This document shows positions 1 through 6,030 of a stretch of DNA of 8,729 bases, in pieces. The position numbers and the translations under genes were made by a program. The stretch's first letter is position 1. The number at the start of each line of letters is the position of its first letter. Under the pieces are notes generated by a model that saw nothing but the letters and a program-made list of their open reading frames with translations, ran no database searches and had not been told where the DNA came from. The stretch is taken from the NCBI GenBank assembly GCA_023451415.1, contig JAEXZK010000149.1:1-8729 (forward strand). Reading direction: 5' to 3'. This DNA is from Bacillota bacterium (GTDB lineage Bacteria > Bacillota > Clostridia > Oscillospirales > Ruminococcaceae).

Positions 1-855
1 CTTTGGCTTCTTCTGCTTGAGCTTGTAGAAGGTCAGCTCCATGGCTGCCACAGACAGGGCGCTGAGGACAAAACGGTGGTTGCTGTGGGTGAGCTCGCTG
101 TCTCCCTCCAGGAGACAGAGGTACCCAGCGGGCTGCCTGCGGTCCTCCACGGGGAAGATGATGTAATTTTGGCGTTCCCCGCCATCGAGGACGGTGTGGG
201 AAATGCTTTCGTAGGGCTGCTCCCGGTAGCGGGTCTTTAGAAAGCGCACGTCCGTCTCGGAAAAAAGTGGGGAAGGCGCCCGGACGGGGGGCTCTCCGCC
301 GCCGGGGGAGGCAGCCTCTATGATCTGGAAGTCCTCTCCGGTGAGGAAGGCGGGTTTTCCAACGGCCTGGGCTACGCTGCCCACAAGGCGGGACAGATCG
401 TGGGACTCCAGGACAGATTCGGTCAGGGCGCGGTAGGAGGCGGCCAGGCGCTGATCCTCGTCTTGTTCCCCGGCGCAGATGGCCCGGTAGACAATGCCGG
501 AGAGGTCGCTGACAGAGCAGCCGTAGGGTACGCTGACCACAGGGAAGCCCGCTTCCCGGGCCGCCTCCAGGAAGGGCGCCGGAAGAAAATCAAAGTAGCG
601 GTCGATGCGCACCCCCAGCCCGGCGCAGCCGTGGCTGAGGAGCCCCTTGAGGATGACGTCAGCATGCTGGGCGTTTTCCTGAAAAAAGCTGCCGCTGGTG
701 AGGACGAAGTCCCCTTCCCGGAGCCAGCGTTCATCCTCCATGTTCTCCATGCTGCCCACGCCGGAGAGCGCTTTGTCCATGCCGCCAGACCCGGTCAGAG
801 CCTGGCCGCCCTTGAGGAGAGGATGTTCCAGCAGCCAGCGCATGGTTGGAGTCAT
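1..855 (-). CDS. PucR-family transcriptional regulator, 3' part cut off by window start
   Basis: My own translation of the minus strand from the ATG at 855 is open for 285 codons to base 1, so the C-terminus lies outside the window. The start is supported by AGGAGG at about 864-869, eight bases upstream. Residues of roughly 7-125 match the N-terminal domain of PucR-type purine catabolism regulators. Visible landmarks are the WLREGDFVLTSG stretch (family: 'L..GELLLTTG'), then a 'GCAGLGVRI' segment, then 'AGFPVVSVPYGCSVSDL'. Residues from about 140 on resemble the middle region of these proteins. The C-terminal helix-turn-helix (HTH_30) expected in this family would be beyond the edge and was not seen. 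Family members sense or respond to purine/ureide status and control transport and catabolic genes. Its divergent position next to an NCS1 permease and an allantoinase-like enzyme makes it the likely regulator of that operon, which is inference. Confidence 0.85.
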   Translation of the reverse strand, partial: MTPTMRWLLEHPLLKGGQALTGSGGMDKALSGVGSMENMEDERWLREGDFVLTSGSFFQENAQHADVILKGLLSHGCAGLGVRIDRYFDFLPAPFLEAAREAGFPVVSVPYGCSVSDLSGIVYRAICAGEQDEDQRLAASYRALTESVLESHDLSRLVGSVAQAVGKPAFLTGEDFQIIEAASPGGGEPPVRAPSPLFSETDVRFLKTRYREQPYESISHTVLDGGERQNYIIFPVEDRRQPAGYLCLLEGDSELTHSNHRFVLSALSVAAMELTFYKLKQKKPK

Positions 856-1021
856 GCTCCCCGCCTCCTTTCATCTTGATGATTTTGGCTACAACTGGGG
901 ATAGGAACGCTTTGCGCCTGGGGTGCGGCAGCCTCTTTGGACCGTCACACCGCAAACGCAGCAAATGGGATAACTGCGCGCCCGGAGCAAAACGCTTGCC
1001 AGCGCCAATGCCCGCACGCGT

Positions 1022-1055
1022 CGGTATAATAACTGCTTTGCGGTTTATTATACCG
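1022..1055. repeat. Palindrome of repeat copy 1
   Basis: CGGTATAATAA (1022-1032) is the exact reverse complement of TTATTATACCG (1045-1055). Allowing one bulged T at 1044, pairing continues through C1033-G1043 to C1036-G1040, leaving a TTT loop. Both strands carry a TATAAT hexamer inside the stem, so it might also act as promoter material, but no matching -35 was found. Confidence 0.8.
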
Positions 1056-1128
1056 TGAGCGCAGCGAATGGGATAATTGTGCATCGGGGGCCGGAGCGCC
1101 GTATGGCGCGGATGGCCTGCGCATAACC

Positions 1129-1159
1129 GGTATAATAGCTGCTTTGCAGTTATTATACC
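1129..1159. repeat. Palindrome of repeat copy 2
   Basis: GGTATAATAGCTGC (1129-1142) pairs with GCAGTTATTATACC (1146-1159) around a TTT loop. The 14-pair stem has a single G-T wobble (1138/1150). The sequence is nearly identical to the hairpin 106 bases to the left. The differences are partly compensatory: the inner stem is AGCTGC here and AACTGC there, both still able to pair. This suggests the fold, not only the sequence, is kept. Confidence 0.8.
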
Positions 1160-1296
1160 ATCATTTTATCTGGGATTGGCCAGAAACAGCGGATGATTTT
1201 TATATGAAAATCCGGGAAAACCATTGTGCAACCAGCATAGTTATAATCTGTATGACAAAAAAACATTGTGAAAAATGTTGTGGCACTCTGAGAGGC

Positions 1297-1322
1297 AAAA
1301 TGGCCCCGGGGGGCCGCTTTTT
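1297..1322 (+). terminator. GC-rich hairpin followed by five T: possible terminator or attenuator
   Basis: GGCCC (1302-1306) pairs with GGGCC (1311-1315). Flanking AAAA (1297-1300) can pair with TTTT (1318-1321), and TTTTT (1318-1322) follows on the plus strand. It resembles a factor-independent terminator reading rightward. It lies upstream of the mapped promoter, so it would block read-through into the operon from the repeat region, or terminate an unseen transcript. The mirror structure would also work weakly leftward. Confidence 0.4.
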
Positions 1323-1381
1323 GAGAGAAAACAGCAAAAAAATGAGAAAACCGACGGTTTTCCGACAGCTTGAGGCAGACA

Positions 1382-1393
1382 TGCATCCATGCA
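1382..1393. promoter_or_regulatory. Short palindrome, possible operator or activator site
   Basis: TGCATCCATGCA has 5-base arms around a 2-base spacer and lies about 44 bases upstream of the -35 box, a position suited to an activator. No PucR consensus was recognised in it, and so short a palindrome can arise by chance. Confidence 0.2.
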
Positions 1394-1436
1394 AAAACAC
1401 TCTTGTCCCAGAAATTTTTGTGCAAGTTTACCTATG

Positions 1437-1466
1437 TTGACACTTGTTCCTAAGCCAAACTATAAT
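1437..1466 (+). promoter_or_regulatory. Sigma-A type promoter of the permease-amidohydrolase operon
   Basis: TTGACA at 1437-1442 and TATAAT at 1461-1466 are both perfect consensus hexamers with an 18-base spacer, one longer than the optimum. Transcription would begin near 1473, giving a leader of about 38 bases before the GTG at 1511. A promoter this close to consensus should be strong when free, so control by repression is as plausible as activation. An A/T-rich stretch at 1411-1420 just upstream could act as an UP-like element or an operator. Confidence 0.8.
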
Positions 1467-1510
1467 GAAGCTGCCGGCAAAAATAAAAAGTTTTTTAGGG
1501 AGGTAATATT

Positions 1511-2866
1511 GTGGCAAATAACAACTCCTCTTCCCAGGGCGAAAGCCTGCGCCCACAGGAAGAACGAATTTTTGACAGCCTTTCCTATTTCCTGATGATG
1601 ATCGGCGGCTGTATCGCCATCGCCGTCTTTACGGTGGGTTCCAGCCTGGTTGGCAAGCTCAACCTGCTCCAGATGTTCATTGCCCTGCTCATTGGCACCG
1701 TCATTATTGCGGTATGCCTGGTGCTCAACGGCCATGCCGGCAATCATTACGGCATCCCGTACACCATCCAGCTCAGAAGCACCTTCGGCACCAAGGGCGC
1801 CAAGATCCCCGGCCTGCTTCGTGCCGCTCCTGCCATCGTATGGTTCGGCTTCCAGACCTGGGTCGGCGCAGAGGCTTTGAACGCGGTTCTGTACTCCCTC
1901 CTTAAGTTCGACAATATCGTTGTTTGTTACGTTTTCTTTACCGTTGTACAGTGTGTCCTTTCCATCACCGGTTTCAAGGGCATCAAGTGGGTTGAAAACG
2001 TTGGCTCCGTGGCCATCACCGTTGCCCTTATCTATATGTTCTATTCAGTCGTTACCAAATATGGCGTGCAGATCCAAGAAGCTGTTATCGACATCGAAGG
2101 CTCTTGGGGGCTGCCCTTCTGGGCCGGGTGCGTTGCCTTTGTGGGGCAGTACAGCACCATGATGCTTAACGTCAGCGATCTTTCCCGCCAATACAAGAAG
2201 GATGGCAACCGCAAGACCATGGGCTTCATTTACTGGCTCTCCATTGGACCTCCGTTTATGTTCATGGGCCTGACCGGTCTGATGGTTACTGCTGCCACCG
2301 GTGTTGTTGACCCCATCGGCGTCTTTACCAGCGCTATCGACAACCCCATCCTGCTCATCTTTACCCTGATCTTTATTATTTTTGCACAGATCACCACCAA
2401 TGTTGTCAACAACATCGTCCCTCCCATCTACGTTCTGATGGACATGTTCAAGAAACTGGACTACAAGATGGCCGCTGTCATTGTCGGCGTCCTGTCCGTC
2501 GCTGTCTGCCCCTGGAACCTGGTTTCCGGCGAGTCTGCCGACGGTCTGAACTTCTTCATTCGCTTTTACTCCTGCTTCCTGGGCCCCATCTTTGCGGTTA
2601 TGGTCACCGACTACTACTTGCTGCGGAAAACCAAGCTGAATCTGGATATGCTCTATGATGAGAAGAGCGCCGTAGGCGGATTCAACTGGGCTGCCATCAT
2701 TGCCATCTGCGTGGGCGCCATCGTGGCGGTTATGGAGACCAACCTGGCCTGGTTCGCCAGCCTGCTCCCCGCGGCGGCGGTCTATTATGTGCTGATGCGC
2801 TATACCAAAATGGGCGGCGTTTTCCTCACAGGGACTATTTTTGAAAAGAAAAACGAAAGCGTCTGA
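1511..2866 (+). CDS. NCS1-family nucleobase/hydantoin/allantoin permease
   Basis: The 451-residue integral membrane protein has about 12 hydrophobic segments, a polar N-terminal tail of about 25 residues and a charged C-terminus, the usual size for nucleobase:cation symporter-1 proteins. It starts with GTG; GGGAGG ends about eight bases upstream, and no better start is in frame. The signature region at residues 81-121 runs from GIPYTIQLRSTFG through LRAAPAIVWFGFQTW. W111 and Q115 correspond to the W117/Q121 substrate-contact pair of the hydantoin transporter Mhp1. The motif ITTNVVNNIVPP gives N297 and N301, with the spacing of Mhp1 N314/N318. The family couples uptake of purines, pyrimidines, hydantoins or allantoin to Na+ or H+. 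As first gene of the operon it presumably imports the substrate of the adjacent allantoinase-like enzyme. Substrate choice cannot be fixed from sequence alone. Confidence 0.9.
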   Translation: MANNNSSSQGESLRPQEERIFDSLSYFLMMIGGCIAIAVFTVGSSLVGKLNLLQMFIALLIGTVIIAVCLVLNGHAGNHYGIPYTIQLRSTFGTKGAKIPGLLRAAPAIVWFGFQTWVGAEALNAVLYSLLKFDNIVVCYVFFTVVQCVLSITGFKGIKWVENVGSVAITVALIYMFYSVVTKYGVQIQEAVIDIEGSWGLPFWAGCVAFVGQYSTMMLNVSDLSRQYKKDGNRKTMGFIYWLSIGPPFMFMGLTGLMVTAATGVVDPIGVFTSAIDNPILLIFTLIFIIFAQITTNVVNNIVPPIYVLMDMFKKLDYKMAAVIVGVLSVAVCPWNLVSGESADGLNFFIRFYSCFLGPIFAVMVTDYYLLRKTKLNLDMLYDEKSAVGGFNWAAIIAICVGAIVAVMETNLAWFASLLPAAAVYYVLMRYTKMGGVFLTGTIFEKKNESV

Positions 2867-2917
2867 CCCACCGGGCCGCAGCATTACATTCTAATAAGTA
2901 ACGAGGATTTATGCGGT

Positions 2918-4267
2918 ATGAAATTTGAACTGATTATCCGTGACGGCATGGTAGTAACTCCTCAAGGCGTTTTTGGCTGGGATATCGCAGTCAGCGGCGG
3001 AAAGATTGTGGGAGTGGCGGACCGTGTGCCCGGCAAAGAAGAAACGAAGCTGGGAAGCGACGCGGATCGTATCATCGACGCGGCGGGCCTGCATATTTTT
3101 CCCGGCTTGATCGACGCCCACTGCCATTTCGATGAGCCGGGTTATGCCAACCGGGAGGGGATCTATACCGGTTCCTGTTCGGTGGCGGCAAGCGGCGTCA
3201 CTACATATCTGGATCATCCTATCAGCAATATCCCCCCCATGGTCAATGCGGAGGCCCTGGAGGCAAAGCGTGAAGCGTCGGCCAGGAACGCGGTCGTGGA
3301 TTACGGCATTGTGGGCGGCGTCACCCCCGATAACCTCCAGGACATGGAGGGGATGCACAGCTGGGGCGCGGTGGCGTTTAAGGCCTTTATGTCCAAGAGC
3401 GCCATAGAGTATGTGGACGACATGGCTCTGCTCCGTGCCATCGACCAGGTGGCACAGCTGGACAGCGTGATCCTGCTCCATGCCGAGAATCAGGCGATCT
3501 GCACCCTGCTGGCAGAAAAGAACGCGGCGGCGGGCCGCACCACCCTTGCCGATTTTGTGGCGTCCAGGCCCATCTTGTCCGAGACGGAATCGGTGCGCCG
3601 TGCAGCGGCCTTTGCTGAGATTACCGGCGGCCGTGTCCAGATCTGTCATGCCAGCAGCGGAGAAAGCGTTGAAATCGTCAAGGAGGCAAAGGCCAGAGGC
3701 GTCAGGATCACCGTGGAGACCTGCCCCCACTATCTGTCCCTTTCCGTGCAGGATATGCCCAGGCTGGGCGGCTGCACCTGCTCTCCCCCCATGCGGGAGC
3801 AGCGCTGCATAGAAGACCTGTGGGAGGCCATTAAGGCCGGAGACGTGGACACCATCGGTTCCGACCATTCCAGCTGGCCCATCACCGAGGATACCTTCGG
3901 CGGTCTTTCCGGAGGGCAGTCCACCCTGCCGGTGCTGCTTACGGAGGGATACCACAGGCGCGGCGTCTCCCTGGAGCGCATCGCACAGATTACATCGGCC
4001 AATCCGGCAAAGCTCTACCGCCTGGATACCAGGAAGGGCGGCGTCGCCGTCGGATTTGACGCCGATCTGGCCATCGTGGACCTGGGCGAGGAGTTTGTCC
4101 TCACCAGGGACATGCTCTTCGATAAGCAGAAGCACAGCCCATATCTGGGCAAACAGTTTAAGGGGGCCGTGAAATACACCATCTCCCGGGGCGATGTCGT
4201 CTTTGAAGGCGGCAGAATCACCGCAGAGCCCGGAAGGGGCCGGATGGTCACCCCATGGTACAAATGA
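2918..4267 (+). CDS. Allantoinase-like cyclic amidohydrolase (dihydroorotase/allantoinase/hydantoinase superfamily)
   Basis: The 449-residue protein shows the full metal site of cyclic amidohydrolases. It has HCH in PGLIDAHCHFDEPG (H68, H70), the carboxylatable lysine K155 in AFKAFMS, H188 in LLHAEN, H244 in ICHASS and D316 in GSDHSS. Several stretches read like AllB-type allantoinases: DFVASRPILSETESVRRA, VETCPHYLSL, the SDHS motif (dihydroorotases have TDHAP, hydantoinases TDHCP) and KHSPYLGKQFKGAV near the C-terminus. The family opens a cyclic ureide or imide ring, for allantoin giving allantoate. The start at 2918 follows GAGG (2903-2906) by 11 bases, a long spacing; an ATG at 2911 in another frame gives only five codons. 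The gene begins 51 bases after the permease. No allantoate-processing enzyme is nearby, so a related hydantoin or dihydropyrimidine substrate is possible. Confidence 0.85.
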   Translation: MKFELIIRDGMVVTPQGVFGWDIAVSGGKIVGVADRVPGKEETKLGSDADRIIDAAGLHIFPGLIDAHCHFDEPGYANREGIYTGSCSVAASGVTTYLDHPISNIPPMVNAEALEAKREASARNAVVDYGIVGGVTPDNLQDMEGMHSWGAVAFKAFMSKSAIEYVDDMALLRAIDQVAQLDSVILLHAENQAICTLLAEKNAAAGRTTLADFVASRPILSETESVRRAAAFAEITGGRVQICHASSGESVEIVKEAKARGVRITVETCPHYLSLSVQDMPRLGGCTCSPPMREQRCIEDLWEAIKAGDVDTIGSDHSSWPITEDTFGGLSGGQSTLPVLLTEGYHRRGVSLERIAQITSANPAKLYRLDTRKGGVAVGFDADLAIVDLGEEFVLTRDMLFDKQKHSPYLGKQFKGAVKYTISRGDVVFEGGRITAEPGRGRMVTPWYK

Positions 4268-4290
4268 TTTGAAAATGGAGCGTGAATCGT

Positions 4291-5043
4291 ATGAAACTGG
4301 AAGGAAAGAAAGCTCTTATCACCGGAGGTTCCACCGGAATCGGTAAGGAAGTGGCCCTGCTGTTTGCCAAGGAAGGCGCGGATGTGGTCATTACCTATCT
4401 GGTAAATCCCGAGGAAGCACAGGCCATCTGCGATGAGATCAAAGAGAAGTACGGGCGGAAGGCCGTGGCCGTCCACACCGACGTCTCTGTGGAGGATGAC
4501 GTCAAGGCCCTGGTGAAGAAGACGATGGAAGAGCTGGGCACCATCGATATTCTGGTGACCAGCGCCGGTATCCTCCAGCGCATCGGCATGGATAAGATGA
4601 CCACTCAGGACTGGCTCAGGATGGTGGATGTCAACCTCAACGGCACTTTCTACTGCATCCATGAGGTGCTGCCCATCATGCAGGCCAAAAAATCCGGCCG
4701 CATCATCACCATCTCCTCCCAGCTGGGGCAGAAGGGCGGCCCCGAGCTGCCTCATTATGCCGCCACCAAGGGCGCCATCATCGCCCTCACCAAGTCGCTG
4801 GCCCGGGCGTACAGCACCCAGGGCATCAATATCAACAGCGTGGCCCCCGGCCCCATCATGACTTCCATGACTACCGACAACTTTGCCGATACCATTGAAA
4901 GCGACAAAAAGAATCTCCCCCTGGGCCGCCAAGGCGAGGCCTTTGAGGTGGCCCCCAGCGTGCTGTTCCTGGCTTCCAGCCCCGACGGCGATATCTATGT
5001 GGGCCAGACACTGGGCCCCAACTCCGGCGATGTAATGCTGTAA
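4291..5043 (+). CDS. Classical short-chain dehydrogenase/reductase (FabG-like SDR)
   Basis: The 250-residue Rossmann-fold NAD(P)-dependent oxidoreductase has the cofactor motif TGGSTGIG (residues 11-18) and D65 in HTDVS. TSAG (90-93) replaces the usual NNAG. Catalytic residues are N115, S143, Y156 and K160 (YAATK), and PGPI occurs at 186-189. ATG at 4291 is preferred because GGAG (4277-4280) is ten bases upstream. An in-frame GTG at 4282 is only one base after the same GGAG and would add three residues. The length and the S-Y spacing of 13 are normal for classical SDRs. It sits 23 bases after the amidohydrolase and presumably oxidises or reduces a hydroxyl or carbonyl intermediate made from the ring-opened compound. 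It could instead act before ring opening. The substrate is unknown. Confidence 0.85.
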   Translation: MKLEGKKALITGGSTGIGKEVALLFAKEGADVVITYLVNPEEAQAICDEIKEKYGRKAVAVHTDVSVEDDVKALVKKTMEELGTIDILVTSAGILQRIGMDKMTTQDWLRMVDVNLNGTFYCIHEVLPIMQAKKSGRIITISSQLGQKGGPELPHYAATKGAIIALTKSLARAYSTQGININSVAPGPIMTSMTTDNFADTIESDKKNLPLGRQGEAFEVAPSVLFLASSPDGDIYVGQTLGPNSGDVML

Positions 5044-5054
5044 GAAGAAAGAAC

Positions 5055-5085
5055 GGGAGAGCCGCCGGCGTCCGGCGGCTCTCCC
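5055..5085 (+). other. Perfect 14-pair GC-rich hairpin between two operon genes
   Basis: GGGAGAGCCGCCGG (5055-5068) is exactly complementary to CCGGCGGCTCTCCC (5072-5085), with a CGT loop. No T tract follows; the ribosome binding site AGGAGG of the next gene begins eight bases later. It is therefore more likely an mRNA stabilising or processing element than a terminator. It would allow different levels of the upstream three and downstream two proteins. Confidence 0.6.
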
Positions 5086-5106
5086 CAGCGCAAAGGAGGA
5101 ATCTTC

Positions 5107-6030
5107 ATGACTATTCTGATCACAGGCGGAGGCGGCTTCCTGGGGAGAAATATTGTCAAGCAGCTGCTGGCCGACGGGCACAAGGTTGTCAACTATATGC
5201 GGGATTTTGTGCCGCCTTTTGAGAATCCCAACAATATTTTCGTCTATGGTGAGCTTTACGACATCCCCCGCCTCACCGAGACCATCAGGACTTATGGCGT
5301 GGAACGGATCATCCACACCGCCGGCCAGTCCCATCCTCCCATATCTGTTCAGACTCCGCTGTCTACTGTGGAGGCCAATATTATGGGCAGCATGGGGGTT
5401 TTGGAGTCCGCCCGGATGACCGGTATCAAGCGGGTGGTTCTATACAGCTCTGAGGCCGCCTATGGGAACATTGGCACCGACCTCGTGACCATTCAGACGC
5501 CGCAGCGCCCTGTTACACCATACGGCGTTACAAAAGCCGCGGTGGAAATGATGGGCAGAGCCTACAACGCCTCCTATGGCATGGAGTGCATCTCCATCCG
5601 CTTGGGGGAGGTTTATGGTCCTGGGCGCATTACGTCGGAGACGGTTCAGGTAGCCATTGACGCGGCCCTGGATGGTGTTCCTTTCAAGCGGGAACACGGC
5701 CGGGATCAGCGCCTCCATCTGATCCATATCAAGGATGCGGTGGATGTTTCCATCCGTGCCTGCTTTACCTCCAAATTTAGCGAGATGGCCACTTATCATG
5801 CTACCAGCGGAGGCCACCCCACCTTTGGCGAGGTGCTGGATATTCTTTCTGAACTGATGCCTGACGCTGAGTTTGACGTGGGAGACGGCGACCTGGGCTA
5901 TGACGTCTGCGGTATGCTGGATATTTCTGAAACCGAGCGGGACCTGGGCTATAAGCCCCAGGTGTCCCTGCGGGAAGGGGTCGCCGAGTATGTGGACTTC
6001 CTCCGCAAGGCCCGGGAGGCCGGGAAATGA
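5107..6030 (+). CDS. NAD-dependent epimerase/dehydratase (extended SDR)
   Basis: The 307-residue extended SDR has the N-terminal NAD motif TGGGGFLG (residues 6-13, GxxGxxG). It has YSSEAAYG with candidate catalytic S114/S115, the active-site pair Y139 and K143 in TPYGVTK, and RLGEVYGPGR at 165-174, typical of nucleotide-sugar epimerase relatives. The C-terminal segment 'ETERDLGYKPQVSLREGVAEYVDFLR' style region is also typical of that family. AGGAGG at 5094-5099 supports ATG 5107. Proteins of this fold epimerise, dehydrate or oxidise sugars, sugar lactones and other hydroxylated substrates. Within a ureide-type operon without sugar kinases or nucleotidyltransferases, a small-molecule dehydrogenase or lactone-forming role seems more likely than nucleotide-sugar chemistry, which is inference. 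Its stop overlaps the start of the next gene by four bases (ATGA), indicating coupled translation. Confidence 0.85.
   Translation: MTILITGGGGFLGRNIVKQLLADGHKVVNYMRDFVPPFENPNNIFVYGELYDIPRLTETIRTYGVERIIHTAGQSHPPISVQTPLSTVEANIMGSMGVLESARMTGIKRVVLYSSEAAYGNIGTDLVTIQTPQRPVTPYGVTKAAVEMMGRAYNASYGMECISIRLGEVYGPGRITSETVQVAIDAALDGVPFKREHGRDQRLHLIHIKDAVDVSIRACFTSKFSEMATYHATSGGHPTFGEVLDILSELMPDAEFDVGDGDLGYDVCGMLDISETERDLGYKPQVSLREGVAEYVDFLRKAREAGK

Larger units (their letters stand above)
950..1160. repeat. Two tandem copies of a ~105-base palindrome-bearing repeat
   Basis: Copy 1 starts at about 950 and copy 2 at about 1053. Shared blocks are CGCAGCAAATGGGATAACTG at 957 versus CGCAGCGAATGGGATAATTG at 1060 (offset 103), a CCGGAGC block about 25-35 bases further on, and the hairpins beginning GGTATAATA at 1023 and 1129 (offset 106). 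Each copy ends in a hairpin. The copies differ by scattered substitutions and small indels, as expected for a dispersed intergenic repeat (REP/MITE-like) rather than a recent duplication. Whether it occurs elsewhere in the genome cannot be seen from this window. Confidence 0.75.
856..1510. other. Divergent intergenic region (655 bases) between regulator and operon
   Basis: No convincing gene is seen here. In order it contains the regulator's ribosome binding site (864-869), two tandem copies of a palindromic repeat (950-1160), an A-rich tract, a GC-rich hairpin (1297-1322), a short palindrome (1382-1393) and the operon promoter (1437-1466). I found no clear -35/-10 pair for the leftward regulator gene; the palindromes contain TATAAT on both strands but without a suitably spaced -35. 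The open frames that cross this region lack ribosome binding sites and recognisable protein character. Confidence 0.6.

Noticed and set aside
400..879. 159-codon plus-strand frame
   Set aside because: Antisense to the PucR-type regulator, whose minus-strand frame shows recognisable domain sequence and a good ribosome binding site.
731..1084. 117-codon minus-strand frame upstream of and overlapping the regulator
   Set aside because: It runs through the palindromic repeat and overlaps the regulator start in a different frame, with no ribosome binding site.
1144..1440. 98-codon plus-strand frame in the intergenic region
   Set aside because: It starts within a repeat hairpin, crosses a terminator-like hairpin, has no ribosome binding site and shows no protein character.
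2909..4135. Long 408-codon open frame on the minus strand
   Set aside because: It is antisense to the allantoinase-like gene, whose product has a complete metal site. The antisense product is repetitive in Gly/His/Asp with no family character; such frames are common opposite GC-rich genes.
4282..4290. GTG at 4282 as start of the short-chain dehydrogenase
   Set aside because: It is only one base from the GGAG ribosome binding site; ATG 4291 has normal spacing and begins where SDR sequences usually begin.
4015..5334. Long 439-codon minus-strand frame
   Set aside because: It crosses the ends of three plus-strand genes and a strong hairpin, and its composition is that of an antisense shadow.
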